This document shows, in pieces, positions 1-13,074 of a stretch of DNA of 64,000 nt (position 1 is the stretch's first letter; every line of letters starts with the position of its first letter). The position numbers and the translations under genes are program-made. The notes below the pieces were generated by a model, which saw nothing but the letters and a program-made list of their open reading frames with translations, was not told the DNA's origin and searched no databases. The stretch is taken from the NCBI GenBank assembly GCA_035578155.1, contig JAPWDM010000008.1, positions 32,200,280-32,264,279 on the forward strand, in the 5' to 3' direction. The stretch is from Brachynemurus nebulosus. Lineage: Eukaryota > Arthropoda > Insecta > Neuroptera > Myrmeleontidae.

Positions 1-1076
1 GCATCGGAAAATTGCCGCATCTGCGTTCTTGTAGTACATTGTTTTCAATTAGTCAATGCACACATACTTTTTTTTCACGCAGAAATATTCAACTGTTGAA
101 AAAAGGACCTTTACATAAAACTGATCAAATAGTTGAATCCTAATACATAAATTTTGCATCTGAAAACGATTCATTTTTTATATTTTGTAAATTCCATTAA
201 AAATTTTAGTTTTAATTTTTTTCTGTCATTTGTAAAAATTACTGTACAACAAATTCTCGAGAATGATAACAAACGGTAACTGATTTGTTTATTGATTTAA
301 CAACAATGTAGTAATATCAGTTTTAACATACCAATTTTATGAATTTTACTGTGTAAACACAGAGTTTTAATTATATAATTGTAAAAAAATATTTATAAAA
401 TCTAAAAAAATAAATCATTTTTCTATTGTTTGGAATTGTATCTTCGGCATTTTTTTTTTATTTTATATTTTGTTTACAGTTTATTATTGTTTTGTGTTTT
501 TGCTATAGTATGTTCTTTTTTTCCTTAGTAATACGGTTAAACGTACGGTGCCGCTGTGTACACACAGCGGCGCCGCACCGTGCACGCAACGTGAAAAAAC
601 CGCATGTGTGCATCACATTTTGCGATGCCGCTGTATGCACGCAGCGGTAAAAAAACGCATTAGTGTATCGGCATTAATAATAATTAGAAAAAAAGATTTA
701 GAAATTGGAAAATGAAAATGAAAATTTTTTCTCACGTATTTTTTTTACATTTACATTTTACATTTACATTTTTATACATTTTTTCTCAGATAACGTTAGA
801 AAAAGCTGTTAAAGTGAAATTGAGATTCTTTTTCCGATTTTAAATTTTTTACGTACATTTATGAAATATTGAACTTCAAGATGAGGTTGCTATTAAAAAT
901 CCAAGGAAAAAACAGCCAATCGAAATTTCTGAATGGAAAATTCGGCTGTTGCAGCCAGTTCAAAAGTTTCTGGAAATTTTTTTGACACCATGGCAAAGAG
1001 AGGGCAAATCACATAAAACACGTTGTGAACCGTTATCCTATGTATGCGAATTTTCGAGAAAAAATAATTTTTATCA
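1..1076. other. AT-rich spacer
   Basis: No gene recognised. A small GC-rich patch at 545-655 has GCCGCTGTGTACACACAGCG and a second GCCGCTGTATGCACGCAGCG, probably a transposon remnant. Confidence 0.5.
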
Positions 1077-1806
1077 CTTATTATTACACGAGAAGCTTTA
1101 TTTTTGTGAATAAATTTGTGTTTGATTAACGAAAATTTGTTGCCTAGCAATTTAACGAGAAGAACTCTCAGCTAACAAAAACGCGGCAGCGAAGCTGACG
1201 TGTTTTTGGGTTGGCAGTTCTTGGAGTTAAATTGCTTTTAGGCAAGAAATTTGATTTGTAGAAAACAAATTTATTCAGAAAAAAATATAAAATTTAAGTG
1301 TAATAGGGTAAGACAATTTAAGGAATAAAATAAATTACTATTTGTCTATGAGACGACGATCTCTAATAGCAGGACGAAGGGAAGAGGAGAATTGACACGA
1401 ACTGTTATGCTAAAAAGAGACAGACGGAATATATATTATGCTAAAAAGAGACAGATCACAATGAAGACAACGACGGCGTCAGAGATCATCATCTCATAGA
1501 CAAGTTGTAGTATACTTAATTCATATTATTATTTTATACATTGTTACTATGGTTCTGAAATCAGTTAAATTTACCAATAAGAATTTTGGTTTCGTTTTTA
1601 TCGTGTTTATCTACAGTAAAATTACCAGTAATAAAAAACTGTCATATTAATATTATTTCCATCTTAGATGTAAATATAGGTACAATATTTTACAATATTT
1701 TACAATTTTTTTCGCTGTAAAATCTGTTCTAATTTTTTTTTCTATGGTAACAGCGAAAAAACTACAATATTCCTTTGACACTTGATACATATCAGTTAAA
1801 TTGTCA
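1077..1806 (+). mobile_element. Non-autonomous Crypton-like copy
   Basis: Has the left end TTATTACACGAGAAGC, the hairpin arms TGCCTAGCAATTTAACGAG / CTTGGAGTTAAATTGCTTTTAGGCA, and the right end TTGATACATATCAGTTAAAT of the 20-24 kb element, but no recombinase. A small inverted-repeat insert (about 1339-1505) splits it. Only end matches to the larger element were compared, by eye. Confidence 0.65.
1339..1505. mobile_element. Small inverted-repeat element nested in the Crypton-like copy
   Basis: Ends TTGTCTATGAGACGACGATC and GATCATCATCTCATAGACAA are inverted repeats. Inside, TATGCTAAAAAGAGACAGA occurs twice in tandem. The Crypton-like copy at 39.7 kb lacks it, which gives the empty site. Confidence 0.6.
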
Positions 1807-3910
1807 CTGAAAATTCGGTATGTTATGCAGGATATTGCGACAGAAGTAATCTTTTCAAAGCAATTTCTTTAGTTTGTAATATACTCGTGGACTATCTAAG
1901 TGTTTGTTTGTGTATAATTTTAAAGTTGATACTTATCGTTTGTTATCGATATTAAAATAACTATATAGGTTGCCAACATTCAGCAGTAGCAACATTAAAT
2001 AATGAAAATAACTATGGCGGATGGCTAAGTTATGTTTATTATGTTGTCTAGTTTAACAATGTTTATGTACATAGAGTAACCAACCATTAAGTTAAGACTT
2101 TCCACTCGGTTTAATGGTTAAATATAAATTTTCTAATGATGTAATAGAATTTTTTAAAAACTATTTCTACTATTTTAACTGCTTTCAACAATTTCAATGA
2201 AGTAAAAGAACATCGGAAATGGAAATTAAAAGAAATTTATATTCAAAATATATTTATGCGTCTGTTTATCTCAAATACGTTATGGGTGATTCGAAATTTG
2301 TTGTCCGTAAAAGTTGAAAGAGTCCAAATTAAACTTACGACTTTTAATTGAGTTCTGACCAGTCATTTTTTTTATATCCTCTGTATATGTTACGGACGGA
2401 CGACTTGGAAAAGTCATATAAAAAGAAGATTCGTTTAAGTACATTCCAATATATGTACATACGTAAGTAATATAAGCTATTACTCGAAATAAAAAAAGAA
2501 CATTATTTTTATAAATTAGCTGTAATGGAAAGTGCCTTTTATAGCAACAGGGAACGTATAGAAATTTAACCATAAAATTTCGAAGCGAGTTACTAATGCA
2601 TCCAGGTCATGTGTGACAACTGATTGAATCGATTACGAAAATAAACTCGTAGCAATTCACTCGTCTCGCATTTTTTTCCTTTTTCGTAATCATTTTTATA
2701 TCTTTTACATGAAATGAACAGGGTTTCCAAAAATAAACTTAATTTTGTAGATCTTATCAGGCTTATACCGCGCCGGATATAAACCTAGTGGTAACCTTTT
2801 CTATGGAGCGGTTACATATAAAACTATATAAATGCAACAAAAAAATTTATAAAAAGACACAAACTTCAAACAAAAAGGTGGGTTGTTCGTTTGTAAAAAA
2901 AATTTTCTTCAATTTAATAGATTTGAGCATTACTTTATGGTATTCCATATTTGATATTAGTAAATAAAAACACTTTACTTTGCAAAATACCACTTTTATT
3001 GCTTCTAGAAACTCTTATGACATGTTTCGGTCAATACGACCATTCTCAAATGTGTGTTCAAAGTCTTTGTTCTAAAATTTCCAAATTAAAAAAAAAATGT
3101 CACTTGGGAACAATTCAAAAAAATTTTTATTTTCTCTGATGTCATACACAAAAATTTGATATCACAAACTCGAACCGAATGAACCTAAGCTTAAATCTGC
3201 AGTTGATTTTATTTACTTTTCCGTTCAGCATGATATGCTAAATTCGTATACATGAATACGCGGAAGAGAAAGTTTGAGAAACGCTCAGCGAGACAGTTTC
3301 TTTCAACATTTTTTTTTTTACTTCCCTGGCAATATAGAGAAAATAGCGAAGGAAAAGTATAAAATCCATACCATTTTGGACATATGCAATTTTCATCGAA
3401 TCTGGATATTTTAAGCCTTAAAGGCTCAACAACTGCGACCAAAATGATTCTTACGATATTTAGGTGACATTTATTCCTCTTGTCACATATAACCTTGATC
3501 GTCGTGTACAAACAATACATATGATACTCCGTTTTTAATGGATCATAGAATAGTGAATTTTATTTTGTAATGCGTTTATTTATTTGTTTTATTCCGACGT
3601 TTTTTTTTTTCTGTTACTTTAAAGTTTCCATTCCAATTCTTTTTATTGATCTACAAAAGACACTATTATTTTATTGCCGTTGTTGTAGTCTGTAGTTATG
3701 TTGTATTGGCGTTGTTGTCATTGTGCACAATGTTGGAAGTTTTCTCCTTTTTTTTTTTCATTCTAACTGCCATTTTGTTTATAACTTATACAATAATAAT
3801 CGTATGATGGCATTTGAAAATGTGTACATATGCTGGGTTGGGAGGGGGCCCGGTACAGACTTGATATTGATTCAAAAAATTAAAGATATTTATGTAGTCC
3901 GGGTCAAGTT
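1807..3910. other. AT-rich spacer with a repeat fragment
   Basis: Apart from the Penelope-like fragment at 2935-3065 I see no gene. Open stretches here are short and lack splice or domain support. Confidence 0.5.
2935..3065 (-). mobile_element. Fragment with a Penelope-like terminal motif
   Basis: On the minus strand GAATGGTCGTATTGACCGAA then ACATGTCATAAGAG: a GGTC-loop-GACC stem followed by GAAAC. This resembles the hammerhead-ribozyme-like ends reported for Penelope-like elements, but the CUGAUGA core is not intact. The adjoining AATAAAAGTGGTATTTTGCA is shared with the hairpin at 50959. Confidence 0.35.
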
Positions 3911-5020
3911 TGCACGGAGAGAAAATTCATATAAAAATTACTGTGCTCAGCACTACAATCGACTTGTAAAAGGCGAACATATTCAATTTTGTACGGTAAA
4001 AATATAAAAATTATAATTAATCGTAGAAAATTTAAAGGATAGAATATTGTTTCCGTAATATTAGCTCCGTAAAATTTGTAAAACAGCACAGTAAAAAGTT
4101 CGATTGCCGACAAAATAATATTTTTTAATTGTTTTTTTTACAAAAATTACCATGCTGTATTATAATATTTGAAATGCTATCTGCTAATAGTAGAAAGAAA
4201 AACTAGAAAGAAGGTTGTGTTTGTTGTGAACGCTGTTGAAATGTACCTCACTCATAGCAAGTCACATAGCCAACCATAGGTTTGGATGACCAACTTGGTC
4301 GGACGGGTCGGACCAAGCAGCTTGATCCATTATACTGTCTTACAAGCAGCAAGCAGTATTCATTACACTGTGTTAGAGGACGGGGATTTCACCGTTTAAT
4401 TCATCATTTTGTTACTTCACTATCTTTAGTTTTAGTATATATTGTTGGCAATCATTTTTCTATGCATCATAAAGTTCTTACAGGTTCGAAGTTTTTACAG
4501 GTATAGTTTTTCAATATTTAAATGAGATGACTTTTCAAGTACGGCAATAATCAGCAGTATTGTTCGCAGCATGTTACCTACTTATCTATTTGAATGCAAA
4601 AAGAAACCGTCGCTTGTAAAACAGGTAACAAGTTTAAACACAATTGGAGTGAACATAGGGTGGTATTTGTTGTAAGCAATAAAATAATTTAACATCTTGA
4701 AAGTTTATGGTCACTAATAACACCCTCTCGAAAAGTCATCCCAAAAATTGTTGGAAAAGGTATACCGCCCAAGCAACATAAGGTTGCAGGTCAGATGCGC
4801 AAATGAAAGAGTACGACAAAAAGAATTAAACTATAACATATATGCATAAAAGTTGTGTTAGCACATTAAATTTTACCATTCTAGCACTTATAAGAGAGCA
4901 TGGTAAAATTTAATGTGCTAACACAACTTTGGTCGTCGATCGCGCACGCATTAGAAGAGAGCATGGTAATTTTTTCTGAAATTTTATCTACAAAAATTAT
5001 ATGATTTTTCTCTCCATGCA
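3911..5020. mobile_element. CACGGAGAG-family non-autonomous transposon, copy A
   Basis: Ends TGCACGGAGAGAAAATTCAT and TGATTTTTCTCTCCATGCA are inverted, with TGCA at both edges. Related copies lie at 13075 and 15501. Copy A carries an extra insert with TGAGATGACTTTTC / GAAAAGTCATCCC ends (about 4523-4745) and a private 30-bp perfect hairpin at 4857-4926. No transposase. Confidence 0.75.
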
Positions 5021-6491
5021 TATTCCAAGGTAATAAAAGTGTTAAAAAATCATATTACCATTATTAAAATTTTTGCTTAATTAACTATAGGATATTTTTT
5101 TCAAGAAGCCCAAAAAATATTGTAGTTTTTTACTTTTACAGCGAAAAAAATGATTCAAAAGTTTTTATTGATGAATTTAACTGGTTTCAAAATTAGAGGA
5201 AAAATGTGTGTTATCTGTTACTCCCATTTGTCGCCGGAAAGTAATTCAGTTTGAAGAACTGTCACGGTGGATAGAAATATCAGTCTCCGAGAATAAATCA
5301 AAGTTTTTGAAAATTTTTGCCGCAAAAAAGAAGTGACAAATAAAAAATCTCTTTTTAATTTTTCTCGGATGCTGTATCGACAACTGCGGGCCACCTTTTC
5401 CAGCCCGGGTCCCGGCTACTTCACTCTCTTGTCAGGCTTGGCTGTCAACCCCAAAAAACTAATTGATTGTTCTTCTTGTAAAATTTCTTGGTAATAAATT
5501 ATTGTTAGATAAACACAAGTTTTTCTAAATAACACTAACTTCGCCTGTAGTAATAGAAGTGAAGGAAAAAAATACACAGTATTATTTTTAAGAGTCACTA
5601 GGACGAAATAGTCGCTTCCAAAATCCAAAAGCTGCATCCATATTTATTTCAAATTCTACACACAGAGCCAGTAAATTCTTTTAATCTCTAGCTAATTTTT
5701 TTTGATATTTTTTTTAATATCTCACTAGATGAAAATGATCTCGGAAAAAACTGATTTTTAAATTGGATACCGATGGTGCCGAAATTTTTTTGCCGAAAAA
5801 ATTTTTATACAAGTATCTTCCATACTTATGGCGTAATTTCTTTGGCACACACTACAATATTCATGAATAATAAACAGAAACTTTATAAAGCGTTTTACTA
5901 GAAACTACATTTGCTACAAGTTGTGAAAATTGTTGAATGCAATAATTGGGTGTAATTTGTTTTCGGTTTTAATTTCATTTTAATTATTATTATTGCGGTT
6001 TCGACTTTATGATGGTACAAAATTTTAGCATACGCTCTATAATTTATTGGCCCTAAGGGTTTTTGCTTGTTTTTGTAAAGTGTTTTATTAATAATTGCAA
6101 AATAATATGTTTTGTTCAGAATATGGAAAATTCAATATACATAATTTATTCCGTGTGGTCACGCGTCTTCCCCCCCCCCCCAAAAAAAAAGAACAGAAAA
6201 AACCAATCACTACAATGTTGTGCGGTAACAAATACAATAATTTATTCAACTTTCCGCCAGATGGCAAAGTTCAATCACCAGTATTGATACCTTATGTTAT
6301 TTATATTCGTATGATATTATGTACAATCGATACCAACCGTTATGAATCCAACAATCATAACAAGCAATTGGTTTATTGGTTTGTCATTTATTATTTCGAA
6401 TCGATACATATATTATGTGATTAGACCGACATGGGAGAAAAAACTATGTTATTTACAATAAATATTTTATTTTATTTTTACCCTTTTACTC
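5021..6491. other. AT-rich spacer
   Basis: Contains degraded matches to the Crypton-like right end on the minus strand (about 5110-5200) and a GC-richer patch at 5380-5450. No gene seen. Confidence 0.5.
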
Positions 6492-8002
6492 ACCGGAAAT
6501 AAGTTAGCGCCGAAAGTTGAAAAATCTTTTTGTTTTTTATATGGTTAAATTGCTCCCAAATTGCTCCTTTAAAATCAATAATTGCTCCACCTGAAACTTA
6601 ATTATTTAATTAGTTATTTATAAAGAAAAAAATTTTTTTCCCGTTAGGGGCCGTCCATTAATCACGTGATGTTTTTTTTTTTGCATTTTTTAACCCCCCC
6701 TCCCCCTTGGTGATACATGGTGAGGTTTAAGGCTACCCCCCCTCCCCCCGTATATCACGTGTATTTTTTCGTACCTGCAAAGAATCTAAATTTTTTTAAT
6801 ATTTAAAAAATACTGGTATAAGTATCATCTAATTTTATTATAGAAAATTAAACACTACTATAATAACGTTCAGAAGTAGACAGAAAGGTTGCAATTTTTT
6901 TTTTTTTTTTTTTTTTTTTTGATTGACAAAAATAATAGAAATGCGAAAAACTTTTTTGTACTAATACATGAACATTACTTAATGTACAGTATTTTCGGAC
7001 CACGGATTAGCAAGACTTTCTTCAACACCAATAACTGGATAAGCATCTTGCAAATCAGTTGTTGGCACAGTGCTTTGTTGAAGATCAAGTCGGTTTCATC
7101 AAGCCACTCGGCGTCATCATTTTCGCGCACTACGCAGAGAATCTCTCTCGATCTACCGTTCGATCGTCGCGTGAGGATGCGGGAAGGACGAACATTGTGC
7201 ATCTCTGGACTATTATATTGATAGCGAATCAAGATCACACTACAAGCCGTTTTCGATTTTGTACGCGTTTGACGAAAAAATAAATACATGTAACGCCGCT
7301 TTTCGGTTGAGTATCGCGCACTTGCCGAAAAAATAAATACACGTGATATATTACTTTACCCCCCCTCCCCCTTGTGATATTTCGTGATTTTTTATGGGAC
7401 CCCTCCCCCCCCTTTCAAGCCTCACGTGATTAATGGACAGCCCCTTATTTAAGTTATCAAAATCTCCCAAAATAATACTTTTTCTATATAATTCCTTTAC
7501 GTCAATAAATTGTTCCCAGTTTGCTCTATTTAATTTAAAAGCTAAATCTTAATTTTTTGGAATAATTATTAAAATATTTTGTTTTTTTATAATGTTACTT
7601 AACTTGTCAAAATTCAATTATCCTTAAAATATATATGCAAACGACTTAAAGGTATAATGGATTGCCTATACAATTTAATAATACATAACCTAATTCATAA
7701 CATTTTTTATTTTAATATATTTTAATTATTATTCAGAGAAATTAATAACTAACTTTTAAATTAGATGGAGCAAATTGGGAGCAATTTTTTGATATAAAAT
7801 AATTGTATAAAAATACATTATTTGACAAGATTTTGATAATAGAAATAGTCAAACAAAAAAGTTTTTTTGTTTGTAAATAACTAATTAAGTAATTAAGTTC
7901 CAGGTGGAGCGATTACTGATTCCAAAGGAGCAATTTCGGAGCAATTTAGCCGTATAAAAAACAGAAAGATTTTCCAACTTTCGGCGCCAACTTCTTTCCG
8001 GT
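6492..8002. mobile_element. Element with long (about 150 bp) inverted ends
   Basis: 6492-6640 is repeated inverted at 7855-8002. Shared stretches include ACCGGAAATAAGTTAGCGCC / GGCGCCAACTTCTTTCCGGT and AATTGCTCC...GCTCCACCTG. A PIF/Harbinger-like element sits inside. AT-rich, with no transposase. Confidence 0.65.
6647..7444. mobile_element. PIF/Harbinger-like non-autonomous element
   Basis: GGGGCCGTCCATTAATCACG at the left is inverted at the right (CGTGATTAATGGACAGCCCC), and TTA flanks both ends (6644-6646, 7445-7447). A 3-base TTA duplication with a GGG start is typical of PIF/Harbinger. The interior has a T tract and a relatively GC-rich block (7000-7290) unlike its surroundings. Confidence 0.65.
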
Positions 8003-8127
8003 TTATAAAATTAGAGACATGATACCGAATTCACTAGTAATAAAGTAAGTACGTTACTTTCTAGGTGAGTATTAGCCTAATTAGTGTAAAAAAAGAAAAT
8101 CAAGAAACTTGACTGCTCAAAAAGAGA

Positions 8128-8305
8128 AACTAAAACGATGGAAACAAGATGAAATAGAGAAAAAAATGAATAAGGAAGTAAGACAGCCAGAGGCATACAT
8201 GTTGTACTAAGTTAAACAGAAATATGTGATGCCGTGATCGGTAGTGTTTTGCTTTACTTTCATATTCATTTATTTTCACTATTTCATCTTGTTTCCATCG
8301 TTTTA
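8128..8305. repeat. Inverted repeat with about 45-bp arms
   Basis: AAACGATGGAAACAAGATGA...AAATGAATA is repeated inverted as TATTCATTTATTTTCACTAT...CCATCGTTTT, with about 90 bases between. Confidence 0.6.
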
Positions 8306-8429
8306 ATTTGCTATTTGCGCAGTCCGGTTATTTGATGTTTTTAAATTAACTTTTTAATTTTTCACTTCTCTATTGGGGATATCTAAGAGAGTAACTGGCT
8401 TTGACAAAAAGTGCATGAAAGTATTTTTA

Positions 8430-10656
8430 GTAGGGTAAGAGACCCGATGACCGATCACTATTTTTAGCTGTATCATTAAATTAGCTTAAAAAAAATTAAA
8501 AAATAAACAAAACACCCATTTTTTTTTCTTAATAAGTATGAAACCAAGTTTTTTTAATCCAATGGATATGTTTTTAAGAAAATATAACCCAAAAATTTTG
8601 ATTTATTAATGTTTTTGTTTTATAATTTGTTGACGTCTATTAAAAAGCGGACAGAAAATATTAACCTCCTTTGAAAGATCAATACACTGACCCCTATGAA
8701 AAATCGCGCATTAATGTACATCACGTACAGTAGTACAAACCTTATACTATCGAATATTTGAACCATTCTCTTTCAGCCACTTTGACACTCTATCCACTAC
8801 AAGGGGTCAGTCTATGTCATAGAGTATCACAGAATGACACCTTGTGAAACATAGCAGCAATGACAGAAGGGTTTAAATATTCGATAAAATAAACCACTAA
8901 AATACTGTATTTTCTTTCGCCATCTATAATTTTGCTTTAAAAAACATTGTGTACATTCTAACATGATTCTAACTTATCTATACGCCATTGTGAATTTTTA
9001 AACAGTTAAATTAAGTATATGACGTATTGTGATGCGACTCGAGTAGGATTTTGTGACTCGAGTCACTCGAGTAATTTTGCTACGTCACTCGAATTGTACT
9101 CGAGTTTTCGAGTCACTCGAGTCAACCGAGTTAACTATTTCACTCCCTCCAACTCGAGTAAGATTTTTTTAAACATTTTTAAATACCTTTATTGAATTAG
9201 TAATATGAGGTAATATGAAATAAAATACATATGATTAGTGTACATATTATTTATTTATGTAATCAACAAATAAAAGTAAAATGACTTCTTAAGAATAATA
9301 AAATTTCCATGTAAGGATGACCAATTAATGACCATAAATAACATTTATGCAATTTTGATTGCAAATAAAAATTAAACTTAGTTATTTTATAATTAGTTCC
9401 AATTATCAATCATTATAATTATAAAATCAAACTGTATCAGACTTTTGTTTACACCTTACAATTAAATGTTATTTAATAATAATGAATAAAGAAACTATTA
9501 TGAAGAAAATCATAAAATATTAGTTTTTAGAAAACAGATATGTAAATAAAATAAAGTTATTTAAACTTCCATTCAAAACAAATAAAAATAAATTTCTGCA
9601 AGACAAATCTACAATATGCTAGTAAAATAATCGAATCGGAACATCATTATTATACACCTATACTTTAGTCTTTAATAGTAATATTAACGAAAGCTAAATT
9701 CAAAATCACACGTATGTCCCACTTTCATAAAATAATTATTCAATAGTTCAATCAAATCAACCTAATACCTATTAATTTATTGTTATCGTATCAAGTGCAA
9801 GTTTCAACCCGTCTCTTTGTAACTAGTGAAGTAACATCTGGCCCTAACCGAGTCTACTCGGTGTGCCGAGTTGACTCGGAAACTCGAGTGCAATTGGACT
9901 CGAGTAAAAAATTTTTTCCACTCGAATACGAGTTTGACAAATTCACTCGAGTCACTCGAGTAAACATCACTCGAGTCGCATCACTAATGACGTATATATT
10001 ATGACGTATTTATTTATATGTTGTTTCAAATCTAAATGTCTGACGTTTTTATTTCAATTTCGAAGTTTTAATTCATTATTAATTATTTTTCAATTGATTT
10101 TACGTTCTGAAATAAATAAAATATTAAAGTGAAATTATAAAAACGGTTAGTTAAGTGTTTTAAACCCAAAAATTAATTAAAAATGTTTATAAAATAAATA
10201 TGCAATATATAATTCTCAAAATGCGGTAACTGTAAAACTCAGATCCCAAGAAGAATCAGTCATACAAATAATATTTAACGCATATAAAATTTAATTTAGC
10301 TATCCTAATCTCTTAAGTGGACTAATAACAATTATTTGTATACTTTTATTATGCTAATAACTTTAAAAATTCGGTGAAAAATGTTACAATTTATAACTCA
10401 TGTGTTTTGAATAATGATCATCCATCATATTAAAAATTCACGAATTCAACAAAAATTTTTCGATAGATATATGTATTTCTTAAATTAAGTGAGGAGGCAT
10501 TAAATGTGAGGTGAATTTAAATAGAAAAATAATCATTCTATTAATAATAATTTTTTTTATCAAAGGTTTCTTTCAGAAATAACTTCATTAAGATATAAAT
10601 GTCAAAACTGATCGGACTTATAACTACGATCGACAATGGGGTCTTTTACCCTACTG
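8430..10656. mobile_element. Element with AGTAGGGTAAGAGACCC ends, hosting a hAT insert
   Basis: AGTAGGGTAAGAGACCCGAT at the left and GGGTCTTTTACCCTACTG at the right are inverted. The interior is AT-rich non-coding DNA. The inserted hAT element occupies 9027-9986. Confidence 0.55.
9027..9986. mobile_element. Non-autonomous hAT element with exact 8-bp target duplication
   Basis: Ends TTGTGATGCGACTCGAG and CTCGAGTCGCATCACTA are inverted and flanked by ATGACGTA on both sides (9019-9026, 9987-9994). The subterminal 130 bases at each end are packed with ACTCGAGT words, as expected for transposase binding sites. No transposase frame. Confidence 0.85.
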
Positions 10657-10756
10657 TAGAAAATTTATTTTTATTCTAAGAATTTTCAAAATTGGTTCAG
10701 TACCTAGTTTTCGAAAAAATTGACAACGTACAGATACACCTAACGAGCGAAAACAG

Positions 10757-10950
10757 CAGAGGCGTAACTACATTGGAGCAGGTGGAGCAGTCGTTTAAGG
10801 GTGCATGATAAAAAGGGGCGCAATAGGCGGGAAAAATACGGCGCAGTAACGGCAAGACGACGTGTTTTTTTTTGCTCGCCACTTCTTTTTTTCTTCCTAG
10901 GGGGCGCTTCGCTTTAGTCGCTGGCGGGTGCAAAATTTATAGTTACGTTG
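10757..10950. mobile_element. Small hAT-like element
   Basis: CAGAGGCGTAACTACATTGG at the left and TTATAGTTACGTTG at the right are inverted. The left end is close to the element at 56730. Confidence 0.5.
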
Positions 10951-13074
10951 TTTAAGTCGTTTAAAAATTATTTTAAAAATAAAAGACTATCTTTTACTTA
11001 TTGTTAGCAAAAAGTGCCGCCTTCATTTTTTAACTATGACAATTGTTTCAGTCTTAATAGCCAATATCCAAACAAACTTTGTTCTTTCACAATTAAAAAA
11101 TAAACATGGTAATTTTTGCTAAGTAAAATATTCGCTTTAACTATTATTGTATTCATAAATATGGAATATCATAAAATAACGCTCAAATCGGTGAATATTA
11201 ACAGCTACAATCTCCAGGAACAGCCAATTTTGAGTAAAAATATATTTTGACAAAATGATGAACCACTACACGGATCTTAAAGACACAACCAGAATTCTAG
11301 TGTATACTCAACAAAAAAGTTTTATTTACAAAATTCAAATTATATGTATGTTTGCACTGACATTATTTCCTCATATTCAATCATATTTTTCGACCTTTTC
11401 CTGCATACTTCCCGTCTTCTTTCTACATATACATATTCACCCTATAAAATATTAGCTCGCTCTACAAACAAAATATGGGAACATAAAAAAAATTCAGATA
11501 TAAAACCGTATCATTCTTATCCACTCTAGCAGACATCAGCATAAATCATATCAAAGTAAGACAGAGATAAAAAAATATTTTGAAACATATATCAACCACT
11601 TAACAAATGATACAATTTTTTTTTTTTTTGTATTTTCTGAAGAGCATTTTTAAAAGTTGAGATTATTTTTTTTTTAAATTGCCCAGCTTCTGCTTATTCA
11701 CTGCGCTTGTTGGAATAATTTTATCAAAATTGTTTATTCAAGTGTGGAAATTGTGATATCTTAACAAAAGTTTAGTGGGCACTCCAACTTTTTATCGGAT
11801 TAAGTATCGAGTGAGAGTCGGTCCGTTATTTTTTTAAAAGAAATTTTTATTAAGAAGAGGTTAATTTATGATGATGTTAGATTATTTTGTGTTTTCGGCT
11901 ATAGTGATAATTTGGGTCAAGTATGGAGCAGCGTAGTTATGGCTTAATTTTTTTAAAAAAAGAAAAGAATAATTATTGTTTGAAAGATTTACTTTGTGGG
12001 AATTCATATTAACACTTTACATTCTGACCATACAACATGTTTATGATAACCAGAACAACTGTAGAGACCGTGATCAGTGATCATACGTGTATGTAATGCT
12101 ACTACAGACTGGTATTTGCCAGTAACAAATATACTTTCTTGTGTGATGATTTCTGTAAACGTTATAGGCGGATAATGTAATACATGGGCAATATAATTTT
12201 TAATTATTTATTTTTTGTTCATAATTTTTTTTTTATATTTTATTTTAAAATATCCACAACTCCCTAATTTTAAATACAATTCTTGCAGTTTAGAGTCATT
12301 TTCACCGTTAGTTGAAAAACATTAAGTCTTGTAATATGAAATTTCGTTTTCCGACCACTTGGTCTGCCATGTAATTCAGAAAAATATCGACACTTTTTTG
12401 AGCATTAGAGAAATGTAAAAATTAAAAAAAAGCAATTCTTTAATTTTAAATACAATTCCTGTGGCTTGCAGTCATTTCCGCCAATAACTAGAACAATATT
12501 AACTCGTGTAATATGAAATGTCGTTTTCTGACTACTTAATAGGAATAGATACCGAAATAGTAGCAGAAGTATTCCGTTTTGCTAATTTTGGTACAGAATT
12601 TTGGTTATTAGAAGATATATTTTATAGATTTGTGTCAGTATTTTCTATGCTACATATTTCTACTATTTTTATCAAATTGTAGTCAAAAAATAAAAGAAAC
12701 AGAGTAACATTTTTCACGTTGAATAGCGTTCTTTGCAATTCGGTGCAAATTTCCGTACCTGCTCGTAAACTTGAATTTTAGTGCACTAATTAAATAATAT
12801 CTTTACGACACTAGGTTGTGTTTTGCTTATTACCGTTCGTGTAATTAAAGGAATCAAGAAAATAAAGGAAAACATTGAGATATTTTATATTGCAATGTTA
12901 AAACATTAAAATGGTGGAAAAAAATAATATTTTCTAGAAATAGGTACTCAATTCTCAATGGGATTGTTCATAAGTTGATTAGAAACTAACTTGTCTTCTA
13001 CTAACTTTGTTCGTTTTTGCGGACAAAGTTGCAAATATGATTATAAGGTATTGTTTGGTCAAAATTACACGTAC
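10951..13074. other. AT-rich spacer
   Basis: No gene seen; includes the 176-bp direct repeat at 12260. Confidence 0.5.
12260..12535. repeat. Two imperfect direct units, period about 176 bp
   Basis: TAATTTTAAATACAATTCTT...GTAATATGAAATTTCGTTTT at 12265-12350 recurs at 12441-12527. Confidence 0.7.

Noticed and set aside
4282..4506. Open frame MDDQLGRTGRTK..., repeated at 13453
   Set aside because: It lies inside the CACGGAGAG non-autonomous transposon, diverges at its end between copies and is absent from copy C.
6889..7221. 110-residue open frame starting in a T tract
   Set aside because: Starts in poly-Phe from a homopolymer inside a Harbinger-like element; no recognisable domain.
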